Source: Longimicrobiaceae bacterium (GTDB taxonomy: Bacteria > Gemmatimonadota > Gemmatimonadetes > Longimicrobiales > Longimicrobiaceae). From it: DNA of 64,000 bases. The position numbers and the translations under genes are program-made. How positions within the stretch are numbered: the first letter of the stretch is position 1; every line of letters starts with the position of its first letter. Below the pieces are notes generated by a model. It worked only from the letters and a program-made list of their open reading frames with translations. It was not told the origin of the DNA and did not search any database. The DNA is taken from positions 1-64,000 of the forward strand of contig DASVBS010000065.1 in the NCBI GenBank assembly GCA_036375715.1. Direction: 5' to 3'. Shown here one piece after another: positions 16,407 through 24,968 of this stretch.

Positions 16407-17588
16407 TCAGCCCTTCACGATGGAGCGAAGGGCCTCCGCGCGGTCGACCTCTTCCCAGGGAAAGAGCCGAACCTCGCGGCCGTCCACGCGGCGCGCCTGC
16501 GGCTCGCGACCAAAATGGCCGTAAGACGCAGTCGCGCGATAGATCGGGTTGCGCAGGGCGAGGTCTTCGATGATCCCGCCGGGGCGGAAATCGAACACCT
16601 CCCGCAGTGCCCTGGAGATGGCCTCCTCGGCCACCTGACCGGTGCCGAAAGTATCGACCCGCACGGAGACGGGGTCTGCCACCCCGATCGCGTAGGCGAG
16701 TTGGATCTCGCAGCGCCGGGCGAGTCCGGCCGCAACCACGGTCTTGGCCGCCCATCGAGCGGCGTAGGCGCCGGAGCGATCCACTTTGGTCGGGTCCTTG
16801 CCGCTGAAGGCGCCGCCGCCGTGTCGGCCCATCCCTCCGTACGTGTCGACGATGATCTTTCTGCCCGTCAGTCCGGCGTCTCCGTGCGGTCCGCCGATTA
16901 CGAAGCGTCCGGTCGGATTGATGTGGAAGGTGCAGCGACGCGCGTCGTAGAGTTCCGGGGGCATGACCGGATCGATCACCCGCTCGATCACCTCCCGGCG
17001 AATTCGCTCCAGGCTTACGTCGGGGGAGTGTTGCGTGCTGACGACCACCGTGTCGACTCGTACCGGTCGATCATCCTCGTATTCCACCGTGACCTGGGCC
17101 TTGCCATCGGGCCGCAGCCAGTCGACCTCTCCACTCTTGCGCAGCTCCGCCAGGCGGTACGTGAGCCGATGAGCGAGGAGGATGGGCGTGGGCAGGAGCG
17201 CCTCGTTCTCGTCCGTCGCGTAGCCGAACATCATCCCCTGGTCGCCCGCCCCACCCGTGTCGACGCCGGCCGCGATGTCCGGCGACTGTTGGCCGATCGT
17301 GGTCACCACCGCGCAGGTATCAGCGTCGATGCCGTAAGCAGCGTCGGTGTAGCCGATCGACTTCAGGATCCCCCGGACGATCGAGGGGATGTCGACGTAG
17401 GTGGTCGTGCTGATCTCCCCGGCGACCACCGCGAGCCCCGTTGTCACCAGCGTCTCGCAGGCGACCCGCCCGTGCGGATCGTGCAGCAGTATGGCGTCCA
17501 GCACGCCATCCGAGATCTGGTCGGCGATCTTGTCGGGATGGCCTTCGGTGACGGACTCGGAGGTGAAGAGGGCGCGGTTGTTGGGCAC
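16407..17588 (-). CDS. metK: S-adenosylmethionine synthetase
   Basis: A 393-residue methionine adenosyltransferase making SAM from ATP and methionine. Family signatures: [20 protein letters not shown] at the start, [12 protein letters not shown] (about 118-129), the P-loop-like [16 protein letters not shown] and the C-terminal YGHFGR. All expected catalytic segments are present. The start is GTG (17586-17588) with GAGGATC upstream. It lies 51 nt after ptsI in the same direction. No SAM riboswitch can be seen in that short gap, so any control must come from the upstream operon promoter. Confidence 0.96.
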   Translation of the reverse strand: MPNNRALFTSESVTEGHPDKIADQISDGVLDAILLHDPHGRVACETLVTTGLAVVAGEISTTTYVDIPSIVRGILKSIGYTDAAYGIDADTCAVVTTIGQQSPDIAAGVDTGGAGDQGMMFGYATDENEALLPTPILLAHRLTYRLAELRKSGEVDWLRPDGKAQVTVEYEDDRPVRVDTVVVSTQHSPDVSLERIRREVIERVIDPVMPPELYDARRCTFHINPTGRFVIGGPHGDAGLTGRKIIVDTYGGMGRHGGGAFSGKDPTKVDRSGAYAARWAAKTVVAAGLARRCEIQLAYAIGVADPVSVRVDTFGTGQVAEEAISRALREVFDFRPGGIIEDLALRNPIYRATASYGHFGREPQARRVDGREVRLFPWEEVDRAEALRSIVKG

Positions 17589-17639
17589 GAGATCCTCGGC
17601 CGCTGGTGACGATATTCGGCCGTTCGCAGCGGCCGGGAA

Positions 17640-19424
17640 TCAAGGCGCGGAGATGCTCCAGGAACCGGTGAAGCGCTCCAGATCGACGTCTTCGCTCAGG
17701 GCGCGAGTCAGTCCCTCGATGACCTCATCGGCATCCGTGGCAAGCATGGCTTCTTCCGTGGCGATACGCGCACGCTCCTGGTTGACCGAGCGAATTACCT
17801 TCTTGATCTCCGCAAGAGAGGAAGGGCCCACGCTGAGCGAATTCACACCCATGCCGATGAGGAGGAATGCACCCAGGGGATGTGACGCCAGCTCCCCGCA
17901 GACGCTCACCTCACGGTTCGCCTCGATCCCCGCCTTGGCGATCTGGTGCATCAGCCGCACCACGGCCGGATGGAAGGGGTTGTAGAGGGCAGCCAGTCGG
18001 GAATTCCCGCGGTCGACCGCCAGCGTGTACTGCACCAGGTCGTTGGTACCGATCGAGAAGAAGTCGACGTACCGGGCGAGCTCCGCGGCCATCATTGCGG
18101 CGGCCGGCGTCTCCACCATCGCCCCCAGGGTGTAAGCGCGACTCACCGGCTGCCCTTCAGCGGCGAGCCGCTCCACCTCCTCGTCCAGGAGCTCGCGCGT
18201 GCGCGTCACGTCGGAGATGTCGTTCACCATCGGGATCATGATGCGCACGTCTCCCAGCTCCATCGCGCGCAGTAGGGCCCGAAGCTGTGTTCGGAACATC
18301 TGCGGCTCGTCAAGGCACACGCGAATCGCCCGCCAGCCGAGGAAGGGGTTCTCCTCCTTCGGCATGTGCAGGAAGGCCGGGAACTTGTCGCCGCCCAGGT
18401 CATAGGTGCGGATGATGACCGGCTTGTCGGGGAAGACTTTCAGGACCTCCCGGTAAGCCGCGAACTGCTCGTCCTCGGAGGGGAAGGAGTTGCGTCCCAC
18501 CACGAGGAACTCGGTGCGGAAGAGACCGATGCCCTCGGCGCCGTGATCGGCGGCCGACTGAGCCTCGCCGGGGAGGTCGATGTTCGCCCGCAGCGCGACG
18601 CGCACGCCGTCCTGCGTCTGCGACTCGAGGTGGGCGAGCAGGAGCAGCTCCTGCTCCCACTCGCGGACCTGGAAGTCGATCTCGCGATATTTGCGCTTTT
18701 CCTCTTCCGTGGGATGGATGATCACCCGGCCGTTGCGGCCATCGAGGATGAGCTCGTCGCCGGTCTGCACCTCCTCGGAGAGATTGCCGAGGTTCACGAC
18801 CGCCGGGATCTTCAGCGAACGGGCGAGGATCGAGTTGTGAGAGGTGCGGGTCCCGGTATCGGTCGCGAGCCCGATGACGCGTCCGACGTCGAGCTGCGCG
18901 GCCACGCTCGGGGTGACTTCACGGGCAACCAGAATGACCCGATCGTATCCGCCCAGGCTGTCCAGGTCCGGCCCGGGCAACCCCATCAGGTGGCGCAGCA
19001 CCCGGCTCTGTACGTCGGCCAGATCGTTGAGCTTGTCGAGCACCATCGGGTGGGCAGTATGGGACCACTGCGCCTCCCACTCCAGCACGCGCCACTCGAA
19101 GGCTCGCTCGGCCGTGAGGTTGTTCTCGCGAATGTAGGAGATGGTGGATCCGATCAGGTCCGAATCCTCGAGCATCAGCAGCTGCGGATCGAAGATCTGC
19201 GCCTCGACCGGCCCGAGGGTCTCACGCGTCCGCTCCTGCAGGGCGCGGATCTGCTCCTTGGCGGCTTCGCACGCTGCGACGAAGCGCTCGACTTCCGCCT
19301 CCGTGTCCGACGGGGAGATCATCCCCCCGTGCGGGACCGGGGGGGCCTCCGTGCGGAGCACCCAGGCGGGACCGATGACGATCCCTGGGGAAGCGGCAAT
19401 TCCGTCGCGGGTGCGCGACACCAT
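17640..19424 (-). CDS. ptsI: Phosphoenolpyruvate--protein phosphotransferase (PTS enzyme I)
   Basis: A 594-residue enzyme I that autophosphorylates from PEP and passes the phosphate to HPr. The N-terminal HPr-binding helices are followed by the phosphohistidine segment TGTRTSHNSILARSLKIPAVV; the active His is residue 196. The PEP-binding barrel shows GIGLFRTEFLVV, RTYDLGGDK, MVETPAA and the catalytic Cys509 in VSVCGELASHP. The residues around the histidine differ from the usual GGRTSHTAI in two positions, with Thr for Gly before it and Asn for Thr after it. The ATG directly abuts the HPr stop and has GGGGAGGAA upstream, so translation is coupled to ptsH. Confidence 0.95.
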   Translation of the reverse strand: MVSRTRDGIAASPGIVIGPAWVLRTEAPPVPHGGMISPSDTEAEVERFVAACEAAKEQIRALQERTRETLGPVEAQIFDPQLLMLEDSDLIGSTISYIRENNLTAERAFEWRVLEWEAQWSHTAHPMVLDKLNDLADVQSRVLRHLMGLPGPDLDSLGGYDRVILVAREVTPSVAAQLDVGRVIGLATDTGTRTSHNSILARSLKIPAVVNLGNLSEEVQTGDELILDGRNGRVIIHPTEEEKRKYREIDFQVREWEQELLLLAHLESQTQDGVRVALRANIDLPGEAQSAADHGAEGIGLFRTEFLVVGRNSFPSEDEQFAAYREVLKVFPDKPVIIRTYDLGGDKFPAFLHMPKEENPFLGWRAIRVCLDEPQMFRTQLRALLRAMELGDVRIMIPMVNDISDVTRTRELLDEEVERLAAEGQPVSRAYTLGAMVETPAAAMMAAELARYVDFFSIGTNDLVQYTLAVDRGNSRLAALYNPFHPAVVRLMHQIAKAGIEANREVSVCGELASHPLGAFLLIGMGVNSLSVGPSSLAEIKKVIRSVNQERARIATEEAMLATDADEVIEGLTRALSEDVDLERFTGSWSISAP

Positions 19425-19694
19425 CTATTCCTCCCCGAATCCGTTCGCGACCAGCGCCTGAAGTGCCTCCAACGCCTCGCCGCTGTCCTCGCCGGCAGCC
19501 CGGATGACGATGGTAGAGCCGTGCTCCGCCGCGAGCATCATCACCCCCATGATGCTCTTGCCGCTCACCTCCACATCGTCCTTTCTCACCCAGATATCGC
19601 TGGAGAACCGGTTCGCCAGCTTCACGAACTCCGCGGCTGGGCGCGCGTGGAGCCCGTATTTGTTGGCGATCTTCACCTCGATACTGCGTTCCAT
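19425..19694 (-). CDS. ptsH: Phosphocarrier protein HPr
   Basis: An 89-residue HPr. The catalytic histidine lies in NKYGLHARPAAEFVKLA (His16), phosphorylated by EI. The regulatory serine lies in VSGKSIMGVMMLAA (Ser47), the target of HPr kinase, and hprK is encoded in the same operon. Both sites are intact, so this HPr can serve catalytic and regulatory roles. The ATG at 19694 overlaps the TAA stop of the IID gene (TAATG), showing translational coupling; a second ATG 12 nt upstream is possible. Next comes ptsI with no gap. Confidence 0.95.
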   Translation of the reverse strand: MERSIEVKIANKYGLHARPAAEFVKLANRFSSDIWVRKDDVEVSGKSIMGVMMLAAEHGSTIVIRAAGEDSGEALEALQALVANGFGEE

Positions 19695-20443
19695 TACCGA
19701 ATCCATTCGAAGACGATAGCGAGGAGCCAGGCGGTCGTGAGCACCGTTCCGAAAAGGAGACGGGCGCGAGGGCCCAGCCAGGCGCCGGCGACGATGGCTG
19801 CGGCCGCGGACACGATCGCAATCGGGTTCCAGTGTGAGTCCTGCAGCAGGTCGGCCGTGGCCACCGCCACTCCGAAGCCCCCGCACAACGCCCCCACGTC
19901 GCCCGAGCGCCGGGCGATCTTCTGGATCGGAGCGTCCCTCAGAATCCGGCCGACTTCCAGCCCGCAGGAAATCCCGATCTTCAATCCCCAGATCCGGATG
20001 CCGAAGTGCAGGATGTTGTAGGTTACCAGGAAGGCCGCGAGGACGAGCCCCCACGCCATCCCCGCCACTGCGAGTACCAGCCCGATCATCACCGTGGCGG
20101 GCTTCCAGGCCGTCCAGACCAGCTGATCGCCGATCGAGCCGAGTGACCCGCGGAGCGCGCTCTTGAAGCGCTGAATGATGATCGGGTCGGCACCTTCCGA
20201 CTCCAGCCGCGCCACCGCGCCCACCGCCACGGTCGCCAGGTACGGGTGGCTGTTGAACACCTCCGTATGCCGTGACAGCGCCGCCCGGAAAGCCGCGGTA
20301 TCTTCGGGGTAGATGTACCGCAGCACCGGGAGTATCGTGAACGCGAAGCCTGTCCCGATCAGCGTTTCGTAGTTCCACGATCCTTGCACCATCAGGCTGC
20401 GGAGAAGGACCCGCAGCGTCACGCTTCTCGGCAGTCTCGTCAT
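19694..20443 (-). CDS. PTS mannose/fructose/sorbose family IID component
   Basis: A 249-residue IID membrane protein, partner of IIC in mannose-type permeases. Typical segments are QGSWNYETLIGTGFAFTILP near the N-terminus, the PYLATVAVGAVARLE stretch, GDQLVWTAWKPATVMIGLVLA and membrane segments toward the C-terminus. It is shorter than the roughly 270-280 residues of classic IID proteins. The start overlaps the IIC stop (ATGA). The substrate cannot be told; this divergent subgroup is seen in several non-enteric phyla. Confidence 0.88.
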   Translation of the reverse strand: MTRLPRSVTLRVLLRSLMVQGSWNYETLIGTGFAFTILPVLRYIYPEDTAAFRAALSRHTEVFNSHPYLATVAVGAVARLESEGADPIIIQRFKSALRGSLGSIGDQLVWTAWKPATVMIGLVLAVAGMAWGLVLAAFLVTYNILHFGIRIWGLKIGISCGLEVGRILRDAPIQKIARRSGDVGALCGGFGVAVATADLLQDSHWNPIAIVSAAAAIVAGAWLGPRARLLFGTVLTTAWLLAIVFEWIR

Positions 20444-21108
20444 CCCCGCAGGAGCACGAAGAGTAGTCCCGCCGCCACCCCGCTCAGGAAGAGGCGCACC
20501 CTGCCGGGGAAGATGCCGAATGTGGCCGCGAAGAGCCCCACCGCCACGGCACCGGTCGCCAGCCGCGCCACCTCCGGGGCGACTCCCCAGTAGTTCGCGG
20601 ACACGGCAAGGAGGGCAGAGAGGCAGAGCATCCCCACCCCCACCAGCAACATTCCACGGAAGAAATCCAGCATTATGGCAGCGAAGTGCCTCAACTGGAT
20701 GTGCTCCGCACGACCGCTGCCATCAGGTCCCGCCACCACCCGCACATTGATCTGGCGCATCACGCGCATCGTCTCCCCGCCCACCCACTCCCAGAGCAGC
20801 GCGAAGGCCACGGTGACCAGGAGCGCCCCGGGCACGCTCTCGGACAACGCATAGAGCGACCCCGCCAGCACCGACGCCGGGCCCCCCTCCGGGTAACGAG
20901 CCGCCCCGACCGGGAGTACGGCGAGATGAAAAAGCTCCAGCAGGACCCCTGCCGTCAGCCCCGCGAGCGGATCGCCGACCACCCAGCCGGCGAGCGTCGC
21001 GGCTACCAGAGGGCGCGAGACCATGATCTGGCCCACGCTGGTGCCATCCACGGCCATCCACCCGCCGAGCAGCAGCAGCCAGACGGTCGTCACCGGGCCC
21101 GGGAGCAT
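20440..21108 (-). CDS. PTS mannose/fructose/sorbose family IIC component
   Basis: A 222-residue polytopic membrane protein forming the translocation channel with IID. Hydrophobic segments are interrupted by the conserved WMAVDGTSVGQIMVSRPLVAATLAGWVVGD region and the GVLLELFHLAVLPVGAARYPEGGP loop typical of mannose-family IIC. It is about 40 residues shorter than the usual IIC. The start at the ATG 21106-21108 is just past the IIB stop; longer reading would overlap IIB without homology. The substrate is unknown. Confidence 0.87.
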   Translation of the reverse strand: MLPGPVTTVWLLLLGGWMAVDGTSVGQIMVSRPLVAATLAGWVVGDPLAGLTAGVLLELFHLAVLPVGAARYPEGGPASVLAGSLYALSESVPGALLVTVAFALLWEWVGGETMRVMRQINVRVVAGPDGSGRAEHIQLRHFAAIMLDFFRGMLLVGVGMLCLSALLAVSANYWGVAPEVARLATGAVAVGLFAATFGIFPGRVRLFLSGVAAGLLFVLLRG

Positions 21109-21109
21109 C

Positions 21110-21598
21110 TCAGTGTCGATGATCCGGCAGCTCCGCCAGGGGGATCGCTCGCGAAGCAGGGACATCCCGGGCGCTAATGGCCACGCCCCGGTCCGCGATG
21201 CGTCGCAGATCCAGCATCTCCTCGTCGCTCAGGAAGAGGTACGGCAGCACTCGGTGCCTTCCAGGCGCCGAATGGATGCCGCCGAGATTGACTTCCAGCC
21301 CGTCCAGCAGACCGGCCTCGGCGAGTCGGGCCAGGGTCGGCACGTCGCGGACGAGCACGAAGGTATGCTTCGGGTCGGAGTGCCATTGAGGGAGCAGCGA
21401 CCGGGCCTCCTCCACGTCCACGAAGGCGGCGTCCACGTTCGGCGGCACGCCGAGGCAGTAGAGCTCCTGCTCCCACTCGCTCCGGCGCAGCTCGTCGTCC
21501 ACCACTACGATCCGGTCGACGTGATACCGCTCTCCCCAGCCGACCACGACCTGGCCGTGGATCAGCCGTTCGTCAACGCGGAGCAGTGTGATCGGCAT
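21110..21598 (-). CDS. PTS mannose/fructose/sorbose family IIB component
   Basis: A 162-residue IIB that takes phosphate from IIA on the histidine in RVDERLIHGQVVVGW (His14) and hands it to the sugar. The remaining family features are VVDDELRRSEWEQEL and LFLSDEEMLDLRRIADRG. The ATG lies 26 nt inside the end of the IIA gene and has a GAGGGG site upstream. All residues needed for phosphotransfer appear present, so the pathway is probably functional. Confidence 0.92.
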   Translation of the reverse strand: MPITLLRVDERLIHGQVVVGWGERYHVDRIVVVDDELRRSEWEQELYCLGVPPNVDAAFVDVEEARSLLPQWHSDPKHTFVLVRDVPTLARLAEAGLLDGLEVNLGGIHSAPGRHRVLPYLFLSDEEMLDLRRIADRGVAISARDVPASRAIPLAELPDHRH

Positions 21599-21992
21599 GT
21601 GCCGTCCCCTCCGTACACACCGCCGTGATGCCCCGCCGCCCGCTCTCCACGAGCCGATCGACCAGCTCCGGCAGTGGGAGGTCCCGATGGAAAACGAACT
21701 CCAGCAGTATCGGGAGGTTGACTCCCGAGACCAGCGCCGTCGCCGGTCGTTGTGCCACGACCTTGCGGGCCGCCAGGGCGCAGCTCCCGGAAGGCATGTC
21801 GGTGAAGAGGATCACCGCGTCGGTACCGCAGCCACCGCGAATCGACTCCAACAGCTCATCGGGGCCACGCCCCTCGTTCGAGAGCGACGAGAGCGCCTCC
21901 TCCCCCACCCCGGTAATCTTGCGGACCGCAGCGGCCATCCCCTCCGCCAGCGAGGAGTGGCTGATGATCAGCCCGCGAACCCCGTCACTCAT
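21573..21992 (-). CDS. PTS mannose-type IIA component
   Basis: A 139-residue stand-alone EIIA-Man domain. The phosphorylated residue is His12 in RGLIISHSSLAEGM. Further on are the LFTDMPSGSCALAARKVV segment and the NLPILLEFVF helix common to the family. The start is ATG at 21990-21992 with a very good GAGGAGG site, overlapping the hprK stop by 8 nt. IIA and IIB are separate genes here, unlike the fused ManX of enteric bacteria. Confidence 0.92.
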   Translation of the reverse strand: MSDGVRGLIISHSSLAEGMAAAVRKITGVGEEALSSLSNEGRGPDELLESIRGGCGTDAVILFTDMPSGSCALAARKVVAQRPATALVSGVNLPILLEFVFHRDLPLPELVDRLVESGRRGITAVCTEGTAHADHTAPR

Positions 21993-22950
21993 AATCCTCC
22001 TCGAGATATTCGGCCGTACCACCCATCCGCCGGATGAGTCGCTGATTGAATAGGGCGGCCGAATCCACGCCGGAATACTTCAACAGGTGGTTCATGGCGA
22101 CCACCTCTGCAATTACCGTGATATTCTTGCCCGGGTTCAGGGGAACCACAACCCTCGGCAACTTCACGCCGAGGACCTCCATGGACTGCGCCTCCAGCCC
22201 CGTGCGGTCGTAGTTCGCGGTCTCCTCCCACACCTCGAGCTGCACGATCACCTCGATCCGCTTCTGCTGCCGGATGGCGCGGATGCCGAAGAGGTGCGCG
22301 ATGTCGATGATCCCGACGCCGCGGATCTCCATGTGATGACGCTGGAGCTCGTGCCCGCGCCCGATCAGCACCTCGTTGCCGCGGCGCGAGATGATCACCA
22401 TGTCGTCGGCCACCAGACGGTGACCGCGCTCGATCAGGTCGAGCACGGCCTCGCTCTTCCCGATCCCGCTCTTCCCGACGAAGAGCAGCCCCACTCCGTA
22501 CACGTCCGCCAGCGATCCATGCATGGTCACGGTCGGGGCGAAATATTCGTCGAGGAAGGGCTTGATTCGATCGTAGAACTCCGAGGTGCGGAGCTGCGAC
22601 TGGATTACAGGCGTCCCGCGCCCGATGGCGATCTCCAGCAAAGGATCGGGAGGCGCCTGACCCTTGGTGACGAACACCGCCGGAATGTTGAACGAGAAGA
22701 AGACCTCGAGCGCCCGCCGCCGATCCTCCGGGTTCAGGTGGTTGAGGAAGGCGATCTCGGTCTCGCCCAGTACCTGGATACGCTCGGAAGGAAAACGTTC
22801 GGTGAACCCGGTGAGAACCAGTCCGGGGCTGGAGATGTCCGGCCCGCGGATGACGCGCGTGAGTCCACGTTCGCCGGTCAGGGGCTCCAGGAGTAGCCGC
22901 TCCTTCTTGAGGCGGAGCAGGTGCTCGATCGTCAGCGGCTGTTTCTGCAT
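21985..22950 (-). CDS. hprK: HPr kinase/phosphorylase
   Basis: A 321-residue bifunctional kinase/phosphorylase that controls HPr at its regulatory serine. The N-terminal DRTGG-like domain is followed by HGSLADVYGVGLLFVGKSG; Walker A is GKSGIGKS at 159-166. Next come LVADDMVII and the signature MEIRGVGIIDIAHLFG. It should modify Ser47 of the HPr encoded in the same operon, linking energy state to PTS flux. The start has GAGGATC upstream. It leads directly into the IIA gene and follows a glycosyltransferase gene by 7 nt. Confidence 0.95.
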   Translation of the reverse strand: MQKQPLTIEHLLRLKKERLLLEPLTGERGLTRVIRGPDISSPGLVLTGFTERFPSERIQVLGETEIAFLNHLNPEDRRRALEVFFSFNIPAVFVTKGQAPPDPLLEIAIGRGTPVIQSQLRTSEFYDRIKPFLDEYFAPTVTMHGSLADVYGVGLLFVGKSGIGKSEAVLDLIERGHRLVADDMVIISRRGNEVLIGRGHELQRHHMEIRGVGIIDIAHLFGIRAIRQQKRIEVIVQLEVWEETANYDRTGLEAQSMEVLGVKLPRVVVPLNPGKNITVIAEVVAMNHLLKYSGVDSAALFNQRLIRRMGGTAEYLEEDYE

Positions 22951-22957
22951 ACGATCC

Positions 22958-24082
22958 TCATGCGTGCGGCAGGCGTGATCCCAGCAGCTCTAGCAGATGG
23001 TCCTCGGTTTCCTGCGCGGCGCGGTCCCAGCTGAAGCCCAGCGCGAACTCGCGCGCGCGCTCGCCGAGGCGGCGCACCTCTTCAGGGCTCCGGGCAAGGC
23101 GGCGGAGCGCCTCCGTAAGCGCAGGGATGTCGCCGTGGGGAACGAGGATCCCGGTCTGCTCGTGGCGCACCGACTCCCGCAGCCCCGGGGAGTCGCTGGC
23201 AATGGTCGGCGTGGAGCAGGCCGCCGCCTCCAGGTTGGTAATTCCCCAACCTTCCTTGGGGGACGGGAAGACGTTGGCCCAGACCTGTCGAAAGAGCCGA
23301 CGCTTCTGTTCCTCGGTGACGAACCCCACGAAATCGACGCGGTCGGAGAGGCCAAGCTCTGCCGCAAGCGAGCGCAACGCCTCCAGATACTCGCCGCGGC
23401 CGGCCACGATCAGCCGCGCCGGAACGCCCTCGTTTGCCAGGTTGGCGATGGCGCGAAGGATCAGGTCGACTCCCTTGTAGCGCTTAAGCCTTCCGAGATA
23501 GAGGAAGGTGGGCTCCTCCAGTCGGCCTTCCGACGGGTCGGGGGTGAAGAAGTCGAGATCGACGCCGGGGTGGATCACACGGATGTCCTGCGCCCGCAAA
23601 CCCCTCCGGACGAGATCTTCGGCCGTGCTCTCCGAGATCGCCTCCACGGGGAGCCCGCGGTAGACCCGCGCCAGCGGACGCTCCAGCAGCCAGGTCGCCG
23701 CCGCCAGCGGAAAGGCCGCCTCGCGAAAGGCGGTGGTTCCGAAGAGATGGTGAACCACCAGCATGGTCGGCCGCTCGCTCCAGCGCGGAGAGAAGAGGGG
23801 AACCTTGTTGAGGGCTTCGACGACCAGATCGAACGACCGTCCGCGCAGGGCCCGGCGATAGAAAGCCGGGGCGGCGGCGGAAAAGGTGTATCGGCTGCCC
23901 GTGCGCAGCACCTCCATCCCGTCGATCCGCTCCCGGGGCGCCGCGCCCTCCCAGCTCGACACCAGGAAGGTGATCTCGAACCCTCGCTGCGCCAGGCGCC
24001 CGAAGATCTCGTGCAGGTGCGCCTCCGCCCCGCCCGCGAACGGATTCATCCGGTCCTGCCAGTTGAGCAGCAGGAGCTTCAC
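22958..24082 (-). CDS. Glycosyltransferase family 4 protein
   Basis: A 374-residue GT-B fold enzyme. The N-terminal half has the donor-site loop NPFAGGAEAHLHEIFGRLA, and the C-terminal half shows FLYLGRLKRYKGVDLIL, RLIVAGRGEYLEAL and FPSPKEGWGITNLEAAACSTP with the E-x7-E signature. It probably adds a hexose to a cell-surface glycan on the cytoplasmic face of the membrane; acceptor and donor are not known. The start is GTG, overlapping the nusB stop as GTGA. Its place between nusB and hprK is unusual and does not reveal its substrate. Confidence 0.85.
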   Translation of the reverse strand: MKLLLLNWQDRMNPFAGGAEAHLHEIFGRLAQRGFEITFLVSSWEGAAPRERIDGMEVLRTGSRYTFSAAAPAFYRRALRGRSFDLVVEALNKVPLFSPRWSERPTMLVVHHLFGTTAFREAAFPLAAATWLLERPLARVYRGLPVEAISESTAEDLVRRGLRAQDIRVIHPGVDLDFFTPDPSEGRLEEPTFLYLGRLKRYKGVDLILRAIANLANEGVPARLIVAGRGEYLEALRSLAAELGLSDRVDFVGFVTEEQKRRLFRQVWANVFPSPKEGWGITNLEAAACSTPTIASDSPGLRESVRHEQTGILVPHGDIPALTEALRRLARSPEEVRRLGERAREFALGFSWDRAAQETEDHLLELLGSRLPHA

Positions 24083-24492
24083 CTGGGGGCCCGCATCACC
24101 GCATCCAGGACGCCGTTCACGAAGCGAGGGCTCTCCGGCGTCGAGTAGCGCTCGGCGAGGTGCATCATCTCGCGGATGGTGACGCGCGGTGGCACGTCGT
24201 CCACGTAGAGAAGCTCCGCCACGCCGATGCGAAGGATGTTCCGGTCGATCACCGAGAGTCGCGGCAGGCTCCAGTTGGTGAGATGCTGCTGAATGGTCCG
24301 GTCGATCGTCTCCAGGTTGTTGGCGATCAGCCGCAGCAGGATCTCCGCATAGAAGCGGTTCCGGGGGGAGATACGTAGTTGGTCCGCCAGCTCCTCGAAG
24401 GCGATGAGGAGCGCGTCGGCCCCTTCCCCCCTCGCCTCCCAGGCGTAGAGTGCCTGCAGCGCCCAGCCGCGGGCACGGCTGCGTTCCTTCAC
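24079..24492 (-). CDS. nusB: Transcription antitermination factor NusB
   Basis: A 137-residue all-helical NusB, which binds boxA RNA with NusE (S10) to assemble rRNA antitermination complexes. Family features: [17 protein letters not shown] at the start, [18 protein letters not shown] in the middle and the C-terminal [19 protein letters not shown]. The start is GTG at 24490-24492, overlapping the ribH stop as GTGA; this ribH-nusB order is very common in bacteria. Its stop overlaps the glycosyltransferase start. Confidence 0.93.
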   Translation of the reverse strand: MKERSRARGWALQALYAWEARGEGADALLIAFEELADQLRISPRNRFYAEILLRLIANNLETIDRTIQQHLTNWSLPRLSVIDRNILRIGVAELLYVDDVPPRVTIREMMHLAERYSTPESPRFVNGVLDAVMRAPR

Positions 24493-24968
24493 CGCTCGTC
24501 CGCTCCAGCGAGTCGGGGTATCAGGTCCGCCATCTCGAGCGCTGCGAGGGCCGCGTCCCAGCCCTTGTTCCCCGCCTTGGTTCCCGCCCGCTCCAGCGCC
24601 TGCTCGATCGTGTCGGTGGTCAGCACCCCGAAGATGACTGGCAGGCCGCTCTCCAGGCCGACGCTGGCCACCCCGTTCGCCACACCCCCGGCAACGTAGT
24701 CGAAATGCGGCGTCGATCCCCGTATCACCGCTCCGAGTGCGATCAGGGCGCTGAAGCGTCCCGAGCGGACGAGCGCGCGCAGCGCCACAGGGATCTCCCA
24801 CGCGCCGGGTACCCACACCGCCTCGATCCGGTCTTCGGGAACACCATGCCGGATCAGGCAGTCGTGCGCCCCCTCCAGCAGGCGTCGCGTGATGCTCTCG
24901 TTGAACCGGCTGACGACGATCCCGAATCTCCCGTCACCCGCCTGAAGCCTGCCGATGTGCTCGATCAT
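24489..24968 (-). CDS. ribH: 6,7-dimethyl-8-ribityllumazine synthase
   Basis: A 159-residue lumazine synthase, the penultimate step of riboflavin synthesis, forming icosahedral or pentameric shells. Motifs: [50 protein letters not shown] (His for acid/base chemistry) and [21 protein letters not shown]. Start chosen at the ATG 24966-24968, whose spacing to the RFGIV core equals that of B. subtilis RibH; an ATG 9 nt upstream with a better AGGCGA site is possible. It overlaps ribBA by about 35 nt. Confidence 0.94.
   Translation of the reverse strand: MIEHIGRLQAGDGRFGIVVSRFNESITRRLLEGAHDCLIRHGVPEDRIEAVWVPGAWEIPVALRALVRSGRFSALIALGAVIRGSTPHFDYVAGGVANGVASVGLESGLPVIFGVLTTDTIEQALERAGTKAGNKGWDAALAALEMADLIPRLAGADER

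Noticed and set aside
17589-17639. SAM riboswitch before metK
   Set aside because: The gap is only 51 bp with no aptamer-like conserved elements.
18366-20021. A 551-codon plus-strand frame
   Set aside because: Antisense to ptsI, ptsH and IID, no ribosome-binding site or protein signature.
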